Assembly: GCA_963712765.1 (NCBI GenBank) | Contig: CAVQIX010000006.1 | Coordinates: 1-64,000, forward strand | Length of the DNA: 64,000 bases | Reading direction: 5' to 3' | DNA from: CAXMST01 sp963712765 | Lineage (GTDB): Bacteria; Actinomycetota; Thermoleophilia; Solirubrobacterales; 70-9 | Part shown: positions 1 through 7,931 of the stretch, one piece after another | Numbering within the stretch: position 1 is the stretch's first letter | How the letters are laid out: the number at the start of each line of letters is the position of its first letter | Program-made: the position numbers and the translations under genes | The notes under the pieces: generated by a model | Told to the model about the DNA's origin: nothing | Databases searched by the model: none | What the model saw: the letters and a program-made list of their open reading frames with translations, nothing else

Positions 1-11
1 GAGCCGGGCTG

Positions 12-52
12 ATGGTGATCGTGGGCGCCGAACGGCGCTGCACGATCACCAT
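12..52 (-). terminator. Long hairpin over the 3' end of the carboxylase gene
   Basis: A perfect 12-bp inverted repeat (12-23 with 41-52) encloses a second 5-bp stem (25-29 with 34-38) and a 4-nt loop. The structure is about 18 bp long with one bulge. The TGA stop of the minus-strand carboxylase (46-48) lies inside the right arm. No T-run follows on the minus strand, so a terminator or mRNA 3'-end stabiliser is inferred from position and stem strength only. Confidence 0.5.
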
Positions 53-1872
53 GTATCGACCCAGCGCATGCGCCGCCCGGAGTCCCGGGGCGGCGCCGGG
101 GCGGCGGCCAGGGCGCGCACGAGCATCGGCCTCGTCTCGGCTGGGTCGATCACGTCGTCGAGCTCGAAGTAGGTCGCGACGTTGAGGGCGCGGAAGTGGC
201 GGCGCAGCCCGGCCACGAGCTCGCTGAAGTGCCGCTCGCGCTGATCGGGATCGGCGATCGCCTCAAGCTCGGTCCTCATCCCGAGCTGCACCGCGCCCTC
301 GATCCCCATCGGGCCCAGTTCGCCGCTCGGCCATGCGAGGGTCAGCATCGGTTCGAGGAAGCTGCCACCGACCATCGCCTGGGCGCCGAGGCCGTAGCCA
401 CGCCCGACCACGACCGCGAGCAGCGGCACGGTCAGGTTCGGCCCGATCGCGAACAGGCGCGAGCAGTGCCTGACGAGCGCCGTCTCCTCGACCTCCGGCC
501 CGACCATCATCCCCGGGGTATCGACCACGGAGATCAGTGGGATCGCGAAGGCTTCGCACAGCTGCATCATCCGCGCGGCCTTGTCGGCGCCGTCGCTGGT
601 GATCGCCCCGGCGATCTGAGCCGGGTCGTTGGCGATGACCCCTACCGGCCGGCCCTCGAGCCGAGCGAAGGTGGTGATCATGCTTTTGCCGAACCCCGCC
701 CTGAGCTCGGTGCACGAGCCGGTATCGAAGACCCCCTCGAGCAGATCGCGCATCGAGTAGACCCGTCGACGGCTCTCGGGGACGACCTCTCGCAGCTGCT
801 CGGGATCGGGCTCGCGCCACTCGTCGAGCGGACCTTGGAAATAGCCGAGCAGGTCACGCGCGACCGTCACGGCCTCGGCCTCGTCGGCGACCCTGACGTC
901 GACGACCCCGTTGGACGCTTGGACGTCGATCGGCCCGACTTCCTCGGGCGCGAAGCTGCCCAGACCACCTCCCTCGATCATCGCCGGCCCGCCCATGCCG
1001 ATGCTCGCGCTCTCGGTGGCGATGATCAGATCGGAGCTTCCGGCGAGCGCGGCGTTGCCGGCGAAGCATCGGCCCGAGACGATCGCGATCCGCGGCACCA
1101 GGCCCGATAGCCGCCCCCAGAGCGCGAAGGCCCGCGCGGTCAGCGATGAGCCGACAGCGACGTCGGTGTCGCCGGGACGGCCGCCACCGCCCTCGGCGAA
1201 GAGGACGACCGGCAGCCGGAGGCGCTCGATCAGCTCGAACAGCCGGTCCTTCTTCGCGTGTCCGACTGCACCCTGCGTGCCGGCGAGAACCGTGTAGTCG
1301 TATGAGATGACAGCGCAGCGGGCGTCATCCCCGAAGCGCTCGCCTCCGACTCGGGCCAGGCCGCCGATCAGACCGTCGGCCGCCGTCTTGGCTATCAGCT
1401 CGTCCTCGCCGCGCCGCTGCCGCTGGGCGCCCAGTGCGAGGCGGCCGTACTCGACGAAGCTGCCCGGGTCGATCAGGTCGTCGAGGTTCTCGCGGGCTGT
1501 GCGCCCGCCGCGATCGTGGCGGCGCTCGACCGCATCGGCGCGCCCCTGATCGCCGCTGCGACGGCGTCGATCGAGCAACTCGTCGAGATCCGCGCGCCCG
1601 CTGCCGGGCACCCGGTCGGGGTCGGGCGTCCGTTCGGATTCGCCTTCCGCCAGCGGTTCGAGCCAAGCCACCGTCGAACCCTCCTCGATCTCGTCGCCAA
1701 CGGCGACGGAGAGGGAGCGGACCCGGCCGGCGACCTCGGTTGCGATTTCGGTCTCCATCTTCATCACCTCGACCAGGGCGACGCCGCCGCCCGCGGCCAA
1801 CGGGTCTCCGGCGCTGACCAGCAGCCTCTGCACGATCCCGGCGGTCGGTGAGGTGATCTCGATCGTGCTCAC
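46..1872 (-). CDS. Acyl-CoA carboxylase: biotinyl domain fused to carboxyltransferase
   Basis: About 608 aa. Residues 1-70 form a biotinyl/lipoyl carrier domain with the biotinylation motif VEVMKMET (Lys38). The rest is an acetyl-/propionyl-CoA carboxyltransferase: the N-terminal half carries the glycine-rich SGRCFAGNAAL stretch, and the C-terminal half carries DTPGMMVGPEVE and GRGYGLGAQAM, typical of the AccD/AccA-like crotonase fold. It should move CO2 from carboxybiotin to an acyl-CoA in the cytoplasm. GTG at 1872 is chosen because the carrier domain starts there; the open frame continues to 2076 but that part looks noncoding. A carrier N-terminal to the carboxyltransferase is uncommon, since the carrier is usually on the biotin carboxylase. 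No biotin carboxylase gene is in the window, so the partner must be elsewhere. The acyl-CoA substrate cannot be told. Confidence 0.85.
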   Translation of the reverse strand: MSTIEITSPTAGIVQRLLVSAGDPLAAGGGVALVEVMKMETEIATEVAGRVRSLSVAVGDEIEEGSTVAWLEPLAEGESERTPDPDRVPGSGRADLDELLDRRRRSGDQGRADAVERRHDRGGRTARENLDDLIDPGSFVEYGRLALGAQRQRRGEDELIAKTAADGLIGGLARVGGERFGDDARCAVISYDYTVLAGTQGAVGHAKKDRLFELIERLRLPVVLFAEGGGGRPGDTDVAVGSSLTARAFALWGRLSGLVPRIAIVSGRCFAGNAALAGSSDLIIATESASIGMGGPAMIEGGGLGSFAPEEVGPIDVQASNGVVDVRVADEAEAVTVARDLLGYFQGPLDEWREPDPEQLREVVPESRRRVYSMRDLLEGVFDTGSCTELRAGFGKSMITTFARLEGRPVGVIANDPAQIAGAITSDGADKAARMMQLCEAFAIPLISVVDTPGMMVGPEVEETALVRHCSRLFAIGPNLTVPLLAVVVGRGYGLGAQAMVGGSFLEPMLTLAWPSGELGPMGIEGAVQLGMRTELEAIADPDQRERHFSELVAGLRRHFRALNVATYFELDDVIDPAETRPMLVRALAAAPAPPRDSGRRMRWVDTW

Positions 1873-2105
1873 TGGCACCGAGAGGCTAAGGCAGGGAGTG
1901 GGGTGGGGCGGTCCAACCATGCCCGGCTCCGGAAACACCGGGGCCAAGCCGGCGCCGCGACGCTCGGCTGACGCCCTCGCGCGTGGATTCCCGATCGCCG
2001 TCTCAGGTCGGCTAACCGGCCACCGAGCGAATCGATCCGGGAACATGCCGGGCCTCGGCCCGGCATTCCCCGTCATCGGCGCGATCTGGTAGAGCTTCCC
2101 GCGCC

Positions 2106-2837
2106 ATGCCGCAACCCCAGATCACAGTGCACGTGATTCCAGCGTCGCATCCGTGCCGGACCGTGATAGAGGCGGTGAGGCTCAAGGGGCTTGAGCACGA
2201 ACTCGTAACCCTTGGGCCCGGCGAGCACAACGCCGTCCTGGAGGAGATCTACGGCGAGGGGAACACGACCGCGCCCGGCCTGACCGTGGATGGGCGCACG
2301 GCGCACGGCTCGCTCGCCGCGCTCGCCCTGCTCGAGGAGATCGCTCCCGAGCCATCCCTGTATCCCGAGCCGCTGGCGGAGCGGATCCGCGAGGCCGAGC
2401 GCTGGGGGGACGCGGAGCTGCAGGACCTCGGTCGCTGGTTCAGCTGGGGGTCGCTGCACTTCAGACCGGAGCGCCTCTCCACCTTCGGCGGTGGCGAGCC
2501 GCTCGATCCCGCCGGCACCGACTACGCGATCAAGTTCATTCGCGGCGCATGGCGCTATCACGGCCTCAGCGCGGTCAGGATCGTCGAGGGCCTGGCGGGC
2601 TTCCCGGCGAAGCTCGATCACGTCGACGAGCTGATCGCCGAGGGTGTGATCGGTGGCGAGAGGCCGAATGCGGCCGACCTCCAGATCGGAGCGACGCTGC
2701 GGGTGATCCTCAACGTCGGCGACGTAGCGCCGATGATCGAGGGTCGTCCCGCCGAGGAGATGGCGCGCCGATGGTTCAGCGACTACGAGGGCTCGGTGCC
2801 GGCGGGCGCGTTCCCAAGAGCCTGGCTGCGGGCTTAG
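2106..2837 (+). CDS. Glutathione S-transferase-like protein
   Basis: 243 aa with a GST-type layout. Residues 1-80 fit a thioredoxin fold, with ASHPCRT at the position of the active-site turn and a proline-containing TAPGLTVDG strand. A helical C-terminal domain runs from about residue 95. The thiol cofactor is unknown: most Actinobacteria lack glutathione, so the fold rather than glutathione conjugation is what the sequence supports. It ends directly before the following hydrolase gene with no gap, implying co-transcription. It may be an isomerase or thiol-transferase instead. Confidence 0.65.
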   Translation: MPQPQITVHVIPASHPCRTVIEAVRLKGLEHELVTLGPGEHNAVLEEIYGEGNTTAPGLTVDGRTAHGSLAALALLEEIAPEPSLYPEPLAERIREAERWGDAELQDLGRWFSWGSLHFRPERLSTFGGGEPLDPAGTDYAIKFIRGAWRYHGLSAVRIVEGLAGFPAKLDHVDELIAEGVIGGERPNAADLQIGATLRVILNVGDVAPMIEGRPAEEMARRWFSDYEGSVPAGAFPRAWLRA

Positions 2838-4292
2838 ATGCGCGCTCGGGCGAGCTCGCGAGCTACGTCCGCTATCTGCGCCTGTTGCGCTCTCGCGCTG
2901 ATCCTGGTGCTCGGAGCGGATCCGGCCGCTTCCTCCGCCGGGCAGGCGGCTGCTGAATGCGACCGGGGGGCCGAGATCTGCCTGCTCAGCCCAGGGCCCT
3001 GGGTCTCTCCGCAGCTGCTCCTGTATTCGGTGCCTGCGGGCGCAGGCAGGCCGGCGCTCCGCTGGCAGCGGAGCGGCGCGGACGGCGAGGTGAACGCGGC
3101 CAGGCGAACCAGCGAACGAGGCGAGTACTCGAACTGGGCGATCCAGCTCCCGAAGCGCGCCGGTGAAGGCTCGATCGCCCTCACGCTCACGACCTCCGGA
3201 ACGCCCGCGCTCACCCACCGGATCGAGGGAGAGGTACGCCCGGCACTGAGAAGCGCTTCGCTGGGGCTCGTCCGCCGGGGCAGGGACCTCGCCGTCCGCC
3301 TGCGGGCTCGAGTGCGCGCCGATGTCCGCGCGACCTTGCGGGTCCGGCTGTTCGCCGCCCGCGGCCATGGGGGCGCGCGGCAGATCGGCCGGTGGGCGAC
3401 GGTGGGGGCGATCGAGCCCGACCCTGCGAGGCCGCTCTCGCTGCGGATCGACCGGAGGTCGCTGGCCCGCCGATGCGTCACCCTGCTGCGCTGCCGACTC
3501 CGCGTCACTGCTGTGATCTCCAGAGCCGGCACTCGGGTGGGCACGCTCCGGCGCGGTCGTCTCCTGCATCCGTCCTGGCGGCCGCGGGTCGCCGCGGCGG
3601 AGCGATACGCCAGGGGGCGCAACGGGACCGTGAGGTTCGCCGCAGTGGATCCGGCGGGCAGGCTCAGCGGTTACAGGAAATCGGGAACTGCCCCGGCGGC
3701 GAGCGTGATCAAGGCGATCCTGATGGTGGCCTACCTGCGGCGTTCGGACGTGCGCGACCGCCCCTTGAGAGGAGATGAGAGGGCGCTGATCGAGCCGATG
3801 ATCCGCCGCTCAGACAACGGGGCGGCGGTCGAGATGGCCCGGCGGACCGGTGATCGTGCGGTCGAGCGGCTCGCTCGCGCCGCCCACATGCGCGATCTGG
3901 TCTACACGGCCCCGCCGGGATACCTGGGCGGGCTGAGCCGGATCAGCCCGCGCGATCAGGCGGGGTTCTTCAGCCGGATCGAGGCCCTCACGCCCGCTCG
4001 CCATCGGAGCTACGCCCGCAGGCAGCTGGGCTCGATCGTCGGCTGGCAGCGGTGGGGGGTGGCCGATGCCCGGCCGTCGGGCTGGGAGATCTACTTCAAG
4101 GGTGGCTGGGGGATCAGTGACGGACGGGGCAGTGGGACCGTCAACCACCAGAGCGCGCTCCTGCGGCGCGGGCGCTGCCGGGTCGGGATCTCGATTCTCA
4201 CCGAGTACAACCCCTCGCAGGAGTACGGGCAGGCGACCCTGGAGGGCGTCGCCCGCCGGCTGCTGAAGGGAATCGGCCGCCTGCCGTGCTGA
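2838..4292 (+). CDS. Exported serine hydrolase, class A beta-lactamase fold
   Basis: 484 aa. The N-terminus has basic residues and a hydrophobic segment (about 12-28), a signal peptide or anchor. The C-terminal half has the three class A beta-lactamase/penicillin-recognising motifs in order: SVIK (Ser289, Lys292), SDN (325-327) and KGG (421-423). Residues 40-260 are an Arg-rich beta-like region with no recognised domain. The fold acts on beta-lactams or peptidoglycan stem peptides outside the membrane; which one cannot be read from sequence. No obvious class A Glu166 motif is recognised, which leans towards a peptidase/esterase-like role over a true lactamase. The ATG abuts the TAG of the GST-like gene. 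Its stop is back to back with the stop of the convergent ATP-grasp gene. Confidence 0.75.
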   Translation: MRARASSRATSAICACCALALILVLGADPAASSAGQAAAECDRGAEICLLSPGPWVSPQLLLYSVPAGAGRPALRWQRSGADGEVNAARRTSERGEYSNWAIQLPKRAGEGSIALTLTTSGTPALTHRIEGEVRPALRSASLGLVRRGRDLAVRLRARVRADVRATLRVRLFAARGHGGARQIGRWATVGAIEPDPARPLSLRIDRRSLARRCVTLLRCRLRVTAVISRAGTRVGTLRRGRLLHPSWRPRVAAAERYARGRNGTVRFAAVDPAGRLSGYRKSGTAPAASVIKAILMVAYLRRSDVRDRPLRGDERALIEPMIRRSDNGAAVEMARRTGDRAVERLARAAHMRDLVYTAPPGYLGGLSRISPRDQAGFFSRIEALTPARHRSYARRQLGSIVGWQRWGVADARPSGWEIYFKGGWGISDGRGSGTVNHQSALLRRGRCRVGISILTEYNPSQEYGQATLEGVARRLLKGIGRLPC

Positions 4293-5204
4293 TCAGGACT
4301 TTGTCCCGGCGATCGATTCGCGGCCCCGCGCGACGATCGCGTCGGCGAGCCGGTCTGCTGCGCCAGGCGCCTGCTCGAAGTAGAGGTTGGGCTCGATCGC
4401 CTCGATCTCGAGCAGAACCGGCTCGCCGCCGGGCTGGCGCAGGATGTCGATCCGTGCGACCAGGGGGATGGTGTCGAAGCGCTCCGAGATCACCTCCAGC
4501 GTCCTGCGGGTCAGCTCGAGCTGGTCCTCCGACGCCTCGCCTGCGACGACCAGGCTCGGGTCGTACATCGACTCCGCGACTCGGAGGCTGTCCTGGCGGA
4601 CCGGGGCGACCTCGTCGTGGCCCAGCACCGCACCTTTGTGGAGCACGTGGCTGACCTCGCCCGAGACCGTGACCACCGCCGTCTCTCCGGTCGTCTCGAC
4701 CGTCGGTATGTAGGGCTGGATCATCGCCATTCCGCCGTCTCCCCGGATCCGCTCGATCAGCTCGTGGCCGGCGGCGACTGAGCGGGGCCCGAAGTGGCCG
4801 GTGTCGCGGGCGCCGGCGGAGATCGTCGGCTTGATCACGACCTCGGCCTCGATCTCGGGCAGCGGATCGCCGGGGCCGACGTAGTCGGTTTCGACCACCG
4901 GCAGGCCTTCGCAGGCGAGATCGGCCATGTAGCGCTTGTCGCTGTTCCACTCGATCAGCGCCGGCGCGTTCTCCAGCGGAGCCTCGACGCTGCGGACCCA
5001 GTCGATGAACTCGCCATGGCGGCGGGCGTAGTCCCAGGGAGAGCGGACGACGACGAGGTCCGGCGTGCTCCAATCGGCGCCGGCGGCGTTCCAGGGGATG
5101 TAGTTGATCTCGATTCCCCGATCGGTGAGCTTGTCGAGCAGCAGCCGATCGTTGCCACCGAACTCGGGCGGCATCCCCTCGAAGGTGGCTATGGTCACGC
5201 GCAT
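4293..5204 (-). CDS. ATP-grasp ligase-like protein
   Basis: 303 aa, a complete ATP-grasp protein. It has an N-terminal Rossmann-like part with VVRSPWDY (about 50-60), a central EAEVVIKPTISAGA nucleotide-binding lysine strand (about 120-135), and a C-terminal metal-binding strand EPVLLEIEAIEPNLYF. This layout resembles the group containing DcsG (O-ureido-serine cyclo-ligase) and other small amino-acid ligases. It should couple ATP hydrolysis to an amide or ester bond through an acyl phosphate in the cytosol. Substrates are unknown: no cycloserine or amino-acid-ligase genes are adjacent. It faces the serine hydrolase tail to tail, and a truncated VOC gene lies upstream in divergent orientation. 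Confidence 0.75.
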   Translation of the reverse strand: MRVTIATFEGMPPEFGGNDRLLLDKLTDRGIEINYIPWNAAGADWSTPDLVVVRSPWDYARRHGEFIDWVRSVEAPLENAPALIEWNSDKRYMADLACEGLPVVETDYVGPGDPLPEIEAEVVIKPTISAGARDTGHFGPRSVAAGHELIERIRGDGGMAMIQPYIPTVETTGETAVVTVSGEVSHVLHKGAVLGHDEVAPVRQDSLRVAESMYDPSLVVAGEASEDQLELTRRTLEVISERFDTIPLVARIDILRQPGGEPVLLEIEAIEPNLYFEQAPGAADRLADAIVARGRESIAGTKS

Positions 5205-5262
5205 CCGTCAATCAAAGCTGATTCGCGGCCCGAGCGGTCGCGGACCAGGGAGCTCCGGTGTT

Positions 5263-5499
5263 ATGGAAACCCAGGGCGAGCCGTTCACGGTGACGGGAGT
5301 CGACGTCGCAGCGCTACCGACCCGGGATGCGGAGAGGGCCGTCTCCCTCTACGTCGACGTGCTCGGACTGCGCCGCTCGAAGCAGTGGGGGCAGATGCCT
5401 GCCTACGGGGTCGAGACCGGCTCACTGACGCCTGCGACGTTCGCCGATCCCGACGGCAACGCGCTGCCGCGTCATCATCGATACGCACCGCAGGCCTGA
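5263..5499 (+). pseudogene. VOC/glyoxalase-fold protein with internal deletion
   Basis: The 78-residue frame begins like a VOC (glyoxalase/bleomycin resistance) protein: DAERAVSLYVDVLGL is the first beta-alpha unit. It jumps from ETGSLT straight to FADPDGNAL and HHRYAP, which normally close a domain of 110-130 residues. The middle 40-60 residues, with the second beta-alpha-beta unit and a metal ligand, are missing, and the remaining DNA offers no other frame to restore them. A deletion scar is more likely than a functional mini-VOC. ATG at 5263 is preceded by a weak GGGAGC. Confidence 0.6.
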
Positions 5500-5654
5500 G
5501 CAGGGGTTTGCCGTCGATCTGACCCAGCTATCCATAATCGGGGTTATCGTGCGTTGAGCTCGAATCCTCGCAGGCAGGCGCGTCCCTCCCCTTCACCTGC
5601 GGGTGAGTACGAACGCCGATTCGCGCATAAGCGGTGAGTCCCCGGCCGCGAATC

Positions 5655-5830
5655 GAAGCTGATCAACAGGCTCCTCACCCCCTGCGGCAGGAGCGAATGC
5701 AGGTGCCTTGCGTATCGCTCTCGCGCCTCTCGATCGAGGGCGACCAGCGCCGCGCGGTCGAAGACCGCATCGATCGGACCCAGTTGCTCCCCGCTGAGGC
5801 TGAAGAAGTCGGCGGCGAAGAGCGTGTAGT
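5655..5830 (-). pseudogene. Thiopurine S-methyltransferase-like fragment
   Basis: About 58 residues on the minus strand read YTLFAADFF...LGPIDAVFDRAALVALD...RERYARHLHSLLPQGVRSLLIS. This is the middle of a TPMT-family SAM methyltransferase (D-FF, a V-DRAALVA strand, and the helix ending in LLP-G). Nothing TPMT-like precedes it (SAM motif I is absent), and the continuation down to 5544 is not family-like, so it is a remnant. The 264 bases between it and the L,D-transpeptidase stop (5831-6094) hold no gene I can support. Neither does the stretch between it and the VOC remnant (5500-5654). Confidence 0.6.
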
Positions 5831-6094
5831 TGGCCGCGGATCCTTCCTGGAGTGGTTCCCGGCTCACGGTGGCAACGTCGGGAAGCCCCCGGCGACCGCG
5901 CCGCTTGACCCAGTCCTCGCTGGTTGGGCTCGCTCCAGTGGGTCGCGGATTGGCGCCCGCGTTATCGCAGGCCGATAAACCCGGTCGCCTCTGAAGGCGG
6001 GATCCGCCGAGAGGCGAGAGCCGGCCGGCCGGGGTGGCGGTCGTGGTTTCGTATCGGTGCTGCCGGTCAAATCGGCCCTCGGGCTCGGGTCCCG

Positions 6095-7213
6095 TCAGCG
6101 GTAGACGATCATCTTGTCCCCGAGGTCGATCCATTTGTAGATGAAGATCGAGTCCGGGATCGGGTTGCGGATGCAGCCGTGGCTCGCGGGGTAGTTCGGC
6201 ACCGAGTGGTAGCCGTGGGTCGCCTCGCCCCGGTTGTAGTACACGGAGTAGTACATGCCGATCGAGTTGTAGCCGGGGTCGCGGCGATAGAAGCGGAAGG
6301 TCCCGTAGTCGGAGGGCGTCGCCGCGGCGCCGGTCGAGACGTGGAACGTATGGCGTGCCTTGCGCTTGGAGGCGAGCACCATCACCTGGCGTGAGTAGTC
6401 GACCTCGACGTGGTGACCGGCGCCGGGGTGCTTGAGCTTGAAGGCGCCCTTTCCTTTGGCGAGGCGCTTGAAGATCTTCCGGTTGGCGTCGTTGCTCCAC
6501 GACATGCGGTTCACCTTGCGGAAGGCGAGCACCGCCCGCTCGAGGTGGCTGTCGTAGCGGCTGCCGCCCGGGGCGTAATAGCCCTGCTTCTTCAGCAGCC
6601 TCCGCAGCAGCTTCACCGAGCCGCCGCTCTGGCCCGGATTGAGGTCGGGGTAGAGGATCCCCGCTCGCTTCGAGCGGGTCTTGCCGCCGAGCTGCTTGTC
6701 GGTCCTCTTCTTGCGGACGATGAAGTTGTAGCGCCCCGGCTTGAGCAGCTTCGGGCTCTTCATCGTGAAGCGGCCCTTGTTGCCCTCCGCCGGCTTGATC
6801 CGGGAGCTGCCGACCTTGAGCGTGCGTCCGTTCCGCTTCAGCCGCAGGCCGACCCTCTGCCCGACCACGAACGGGTTGATGCGGCCGATCGCCCTGATCC
6901 GCTTGCCGGCCGGGATCTTGCCGCCCTTGAGGCCGGCGATCTTGACCGTCAGGTTGGCCCGGGCGGGCTGGTCCCCGTCCTTGCCCCCGCCTCCCGGCTG
7001 CCCGGGTGCCCCGGGCGGTGCCTCCGCCTTCTTCTTACCCTTCTTGAAGTCGGGCTTCGGCGCCTCGAATGCCCGCTCCGAGAGCGTCTCGTCGGTCTGC
7101 TGTGCAGTCTGATCAACCGGATCGGACGCCTGCGCCCCGGCTGTGAGGACCAAGCCCGCGCCCGCCAGAGCGATGACTGCGCCCTTGCGTACTCGCTTGG
7201 ACCTGCTTCCCAT
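6095..7213 (-). CDS. L,D-transpeptidase with peptidoglycan-binding domain
   Basis: 372 aa, exported. A basic N-terminus and hydrophobic stretch (about 11-28, ending near AQA) form a signal peptide. A Lys/Pro/Gly-rich linker and a beta-rich segment (about 85-180) follow. A PG_binding_1-like repeat lies at about 195-240 (VKLLRRLLKKQGYYA...AVLAFRK). The C-terminal YkuD domain has HGYHSVP and SHGCIR, with the likely nucleophile Cys347 and His333/His336/His345. It should form 3-3 peptide cross-links in the wall or attach proteins to it. The ATG at 7213 has TACGCT 7 nt upstream, suggesting its own leaderless promoter although the carbonic anhydrase gene ends only 23 bp upstream on the same strand. 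Confidence 0.88.
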   Translation of the reverse strand: MGSRSKRVRKGAVIALAGAGLVLTAGAQASDPVDQTAQQTDETLSERAFEAPKPDFKKGKKKAEAPPGAPGQPGGGGKDGDQPARANLTVKIAGLKGGKIPAGKRIRAIGRINPFVVGQRVGLRLKRNGRTLKVGSSRIKPAEGNKGRFTMKSPKLLKPGRYNFIVRKKRTDKQLGGKTRSKRAGILYPDLNPGQSGGSVKLLRRLLKKQGYYAPGGSRYDSHLERAVLAFRKVNRMSWSNDANRKIFKRLAKGKGAFKLKHPGAGHHVEVDYSRQVMVLASKRKARHTFHVSTGAAATPSDYGTFRFYRRDPGYNSIGMYYSVYYNRGEATHGYHSVPNYPASHGCIRNPIPDSIFIYKWIDLGDKMIVYR

Positions 7214-7220
7214 GGGAAAA

Positions 7221-7226
7221 AGCGTA
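7221..7226 (-). promoter_or_regulatory. -10 hexamer TACGCT for the L,D-transpeptidase
   Basis: TACGCT on the minus strand ends 7 nt before the ATG at 7213. The same TANNNT-to-start spacing recurs across the window, and no Shine-Dalgarno is present, so a leaderless transcript is inferred. Confidence 0.45.
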
Positions 7227-7236
7227 CCGCGTGCCG

Positions 7237-7728
7237 CTATCCCTCGACCTCGCGGAGCCCGCCGCTGTCGACGTCGTAGACGAAGCCCCTGACGCGATCG
7301 GTGTGCGGGAGAAAGGCCGAGCCTCGGACCCGGGCCAGCGACTGGCGCACGTCCTCGTCGACGTCGGTGAAGCTCTCGATCGCGAACGGGGGCGCCATTC
7401 CGGTCGCCTCCTGCAGCTCGGCCCTGAAGCCATCGTCGGTGACCTTCTCCAGGCCGCAGTCGGTGTGGTGGATGAGCACGATCTCGCGGGTGCCGAGCTT
7501 GCGTTGCGAGAGGGCGAGAGAACGGACCACGTCGTTGGTGATCACGCCGCCCGCGTTGCGGAGGACGTGCGCCTGGCCGTCCTCGAGGCCGAGTGCAGAG
7601 AAGACGTCGAGGCGCGAGTCCATGCAGGTAACGACCGCCATCCGCAGCGCGGGCTCGACCGGCAGGTGGTCGCGATCGAACTGCGCCGCGAAGCGGGCGT
7701 TGTTGTCGAGAAGTCTGTCGATCTCCAC
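7237..7728 (-). CDS. Beta-class carbonic anhydrase
   Basis: 163 aa from the GTG at 7728. It has the beta-carbonic anhydrase zinc site: CMDSR (Cys35, Asp37, Arg39) and HHTDCG (His88, Cys91). It interconverts CO2 and bicarbonate in the cytoplasm, possibly feeding the biotin carboxylases. I chose the inner GTG because the homologous domain begins there and the resulting length and ligand numbering match the small Rv1284-type enzymes as I recall them. An upstream GTG at 7800 would add 24 residues of low complexity. Neither start has a convincing Shine-Dalgarno. It lies head to head with the cold-shock gene. Confidence 0.88.
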   Translation of the reverse strand: MEIDRLLDNNARFAAQFDRDHLPVEPALRMAVVTCMDSRLDVFSALGLEDGQAHVLRNAGGVITNDVVRSLALSQRKLGTREIVLIHHTDCGLEKVTDDGFRAELQEATGMAPPFAIESFTDVDEDVRQSLARVRGSAFLPHTDRVRGFVYDVDSGGLREVEG

Positions 7729-7826
7729 GGAGGCGGGATTATCACGCAGGCGGCGATTCCGCGACTCGAGACCCCCCTGCTCCCCCTCGCGGACCTCCAC
7801 CCGGCCGTTCTTCTATGGTTCATGTA

Positions 7827-7845
7827 GCCGATCAGTTCGATCGGC
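7827..7845. repeat. Inverted repeat between carbonic anhydrase and cold-shock genes
   Basis: GCCGATC and GATCGGC are separated by 5 nt in the divergent intergenic region. It could be an operator or part of the cold-shock leader; a 7-bp repeat of this base composition can also arise by chance. Confidence 0.25.
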
Positions 7846-7916
7846 CTCAGAAAAAGGCTTGTATTGGATGAGTTGGTGCCGACGCATTGCTCCTCGCATT
7901 ACGGCATTAGATCCCC

Positions 7917-7923
7917 AGGAGGG
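7917..7923 (+). promoter_or_regulatory. Strong Shine-Dalgarno of the cold-shock gene
   Basis: AGGAGGG lies 8 nt before the ATG at 7932. It is the strongest ribosome binding site seen in the window and stands out because most neighbouring starts have none. It fits a highly translated small protein. Confidence 0.8.
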
Positions 7924-7931
7924 AAACTCAC

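Noticed and set aside
196..1110. Open frame of 304 codons opposite the carboxylase
   Set aside because: It is the antisense shadow of a well-supported gene; the product is rich in Arg, His and Asp and has no motif.
2073..3569. Minus-strand frame of 498 codons opposite the GST-like and serine hydrolase genes
   Set aside because: Low-complexity Arg/Pro/Ala-rich translation, no motif, and it runs against two genes with clear catalytic signatures.
5543..5967. GTTATCG direct repeats on both sides of the TPMT remnant as traces of an inserted element
   Set aside because: Seven bases are too few to support target-site duplication or attachment sites, and no transposase or integrase remains.
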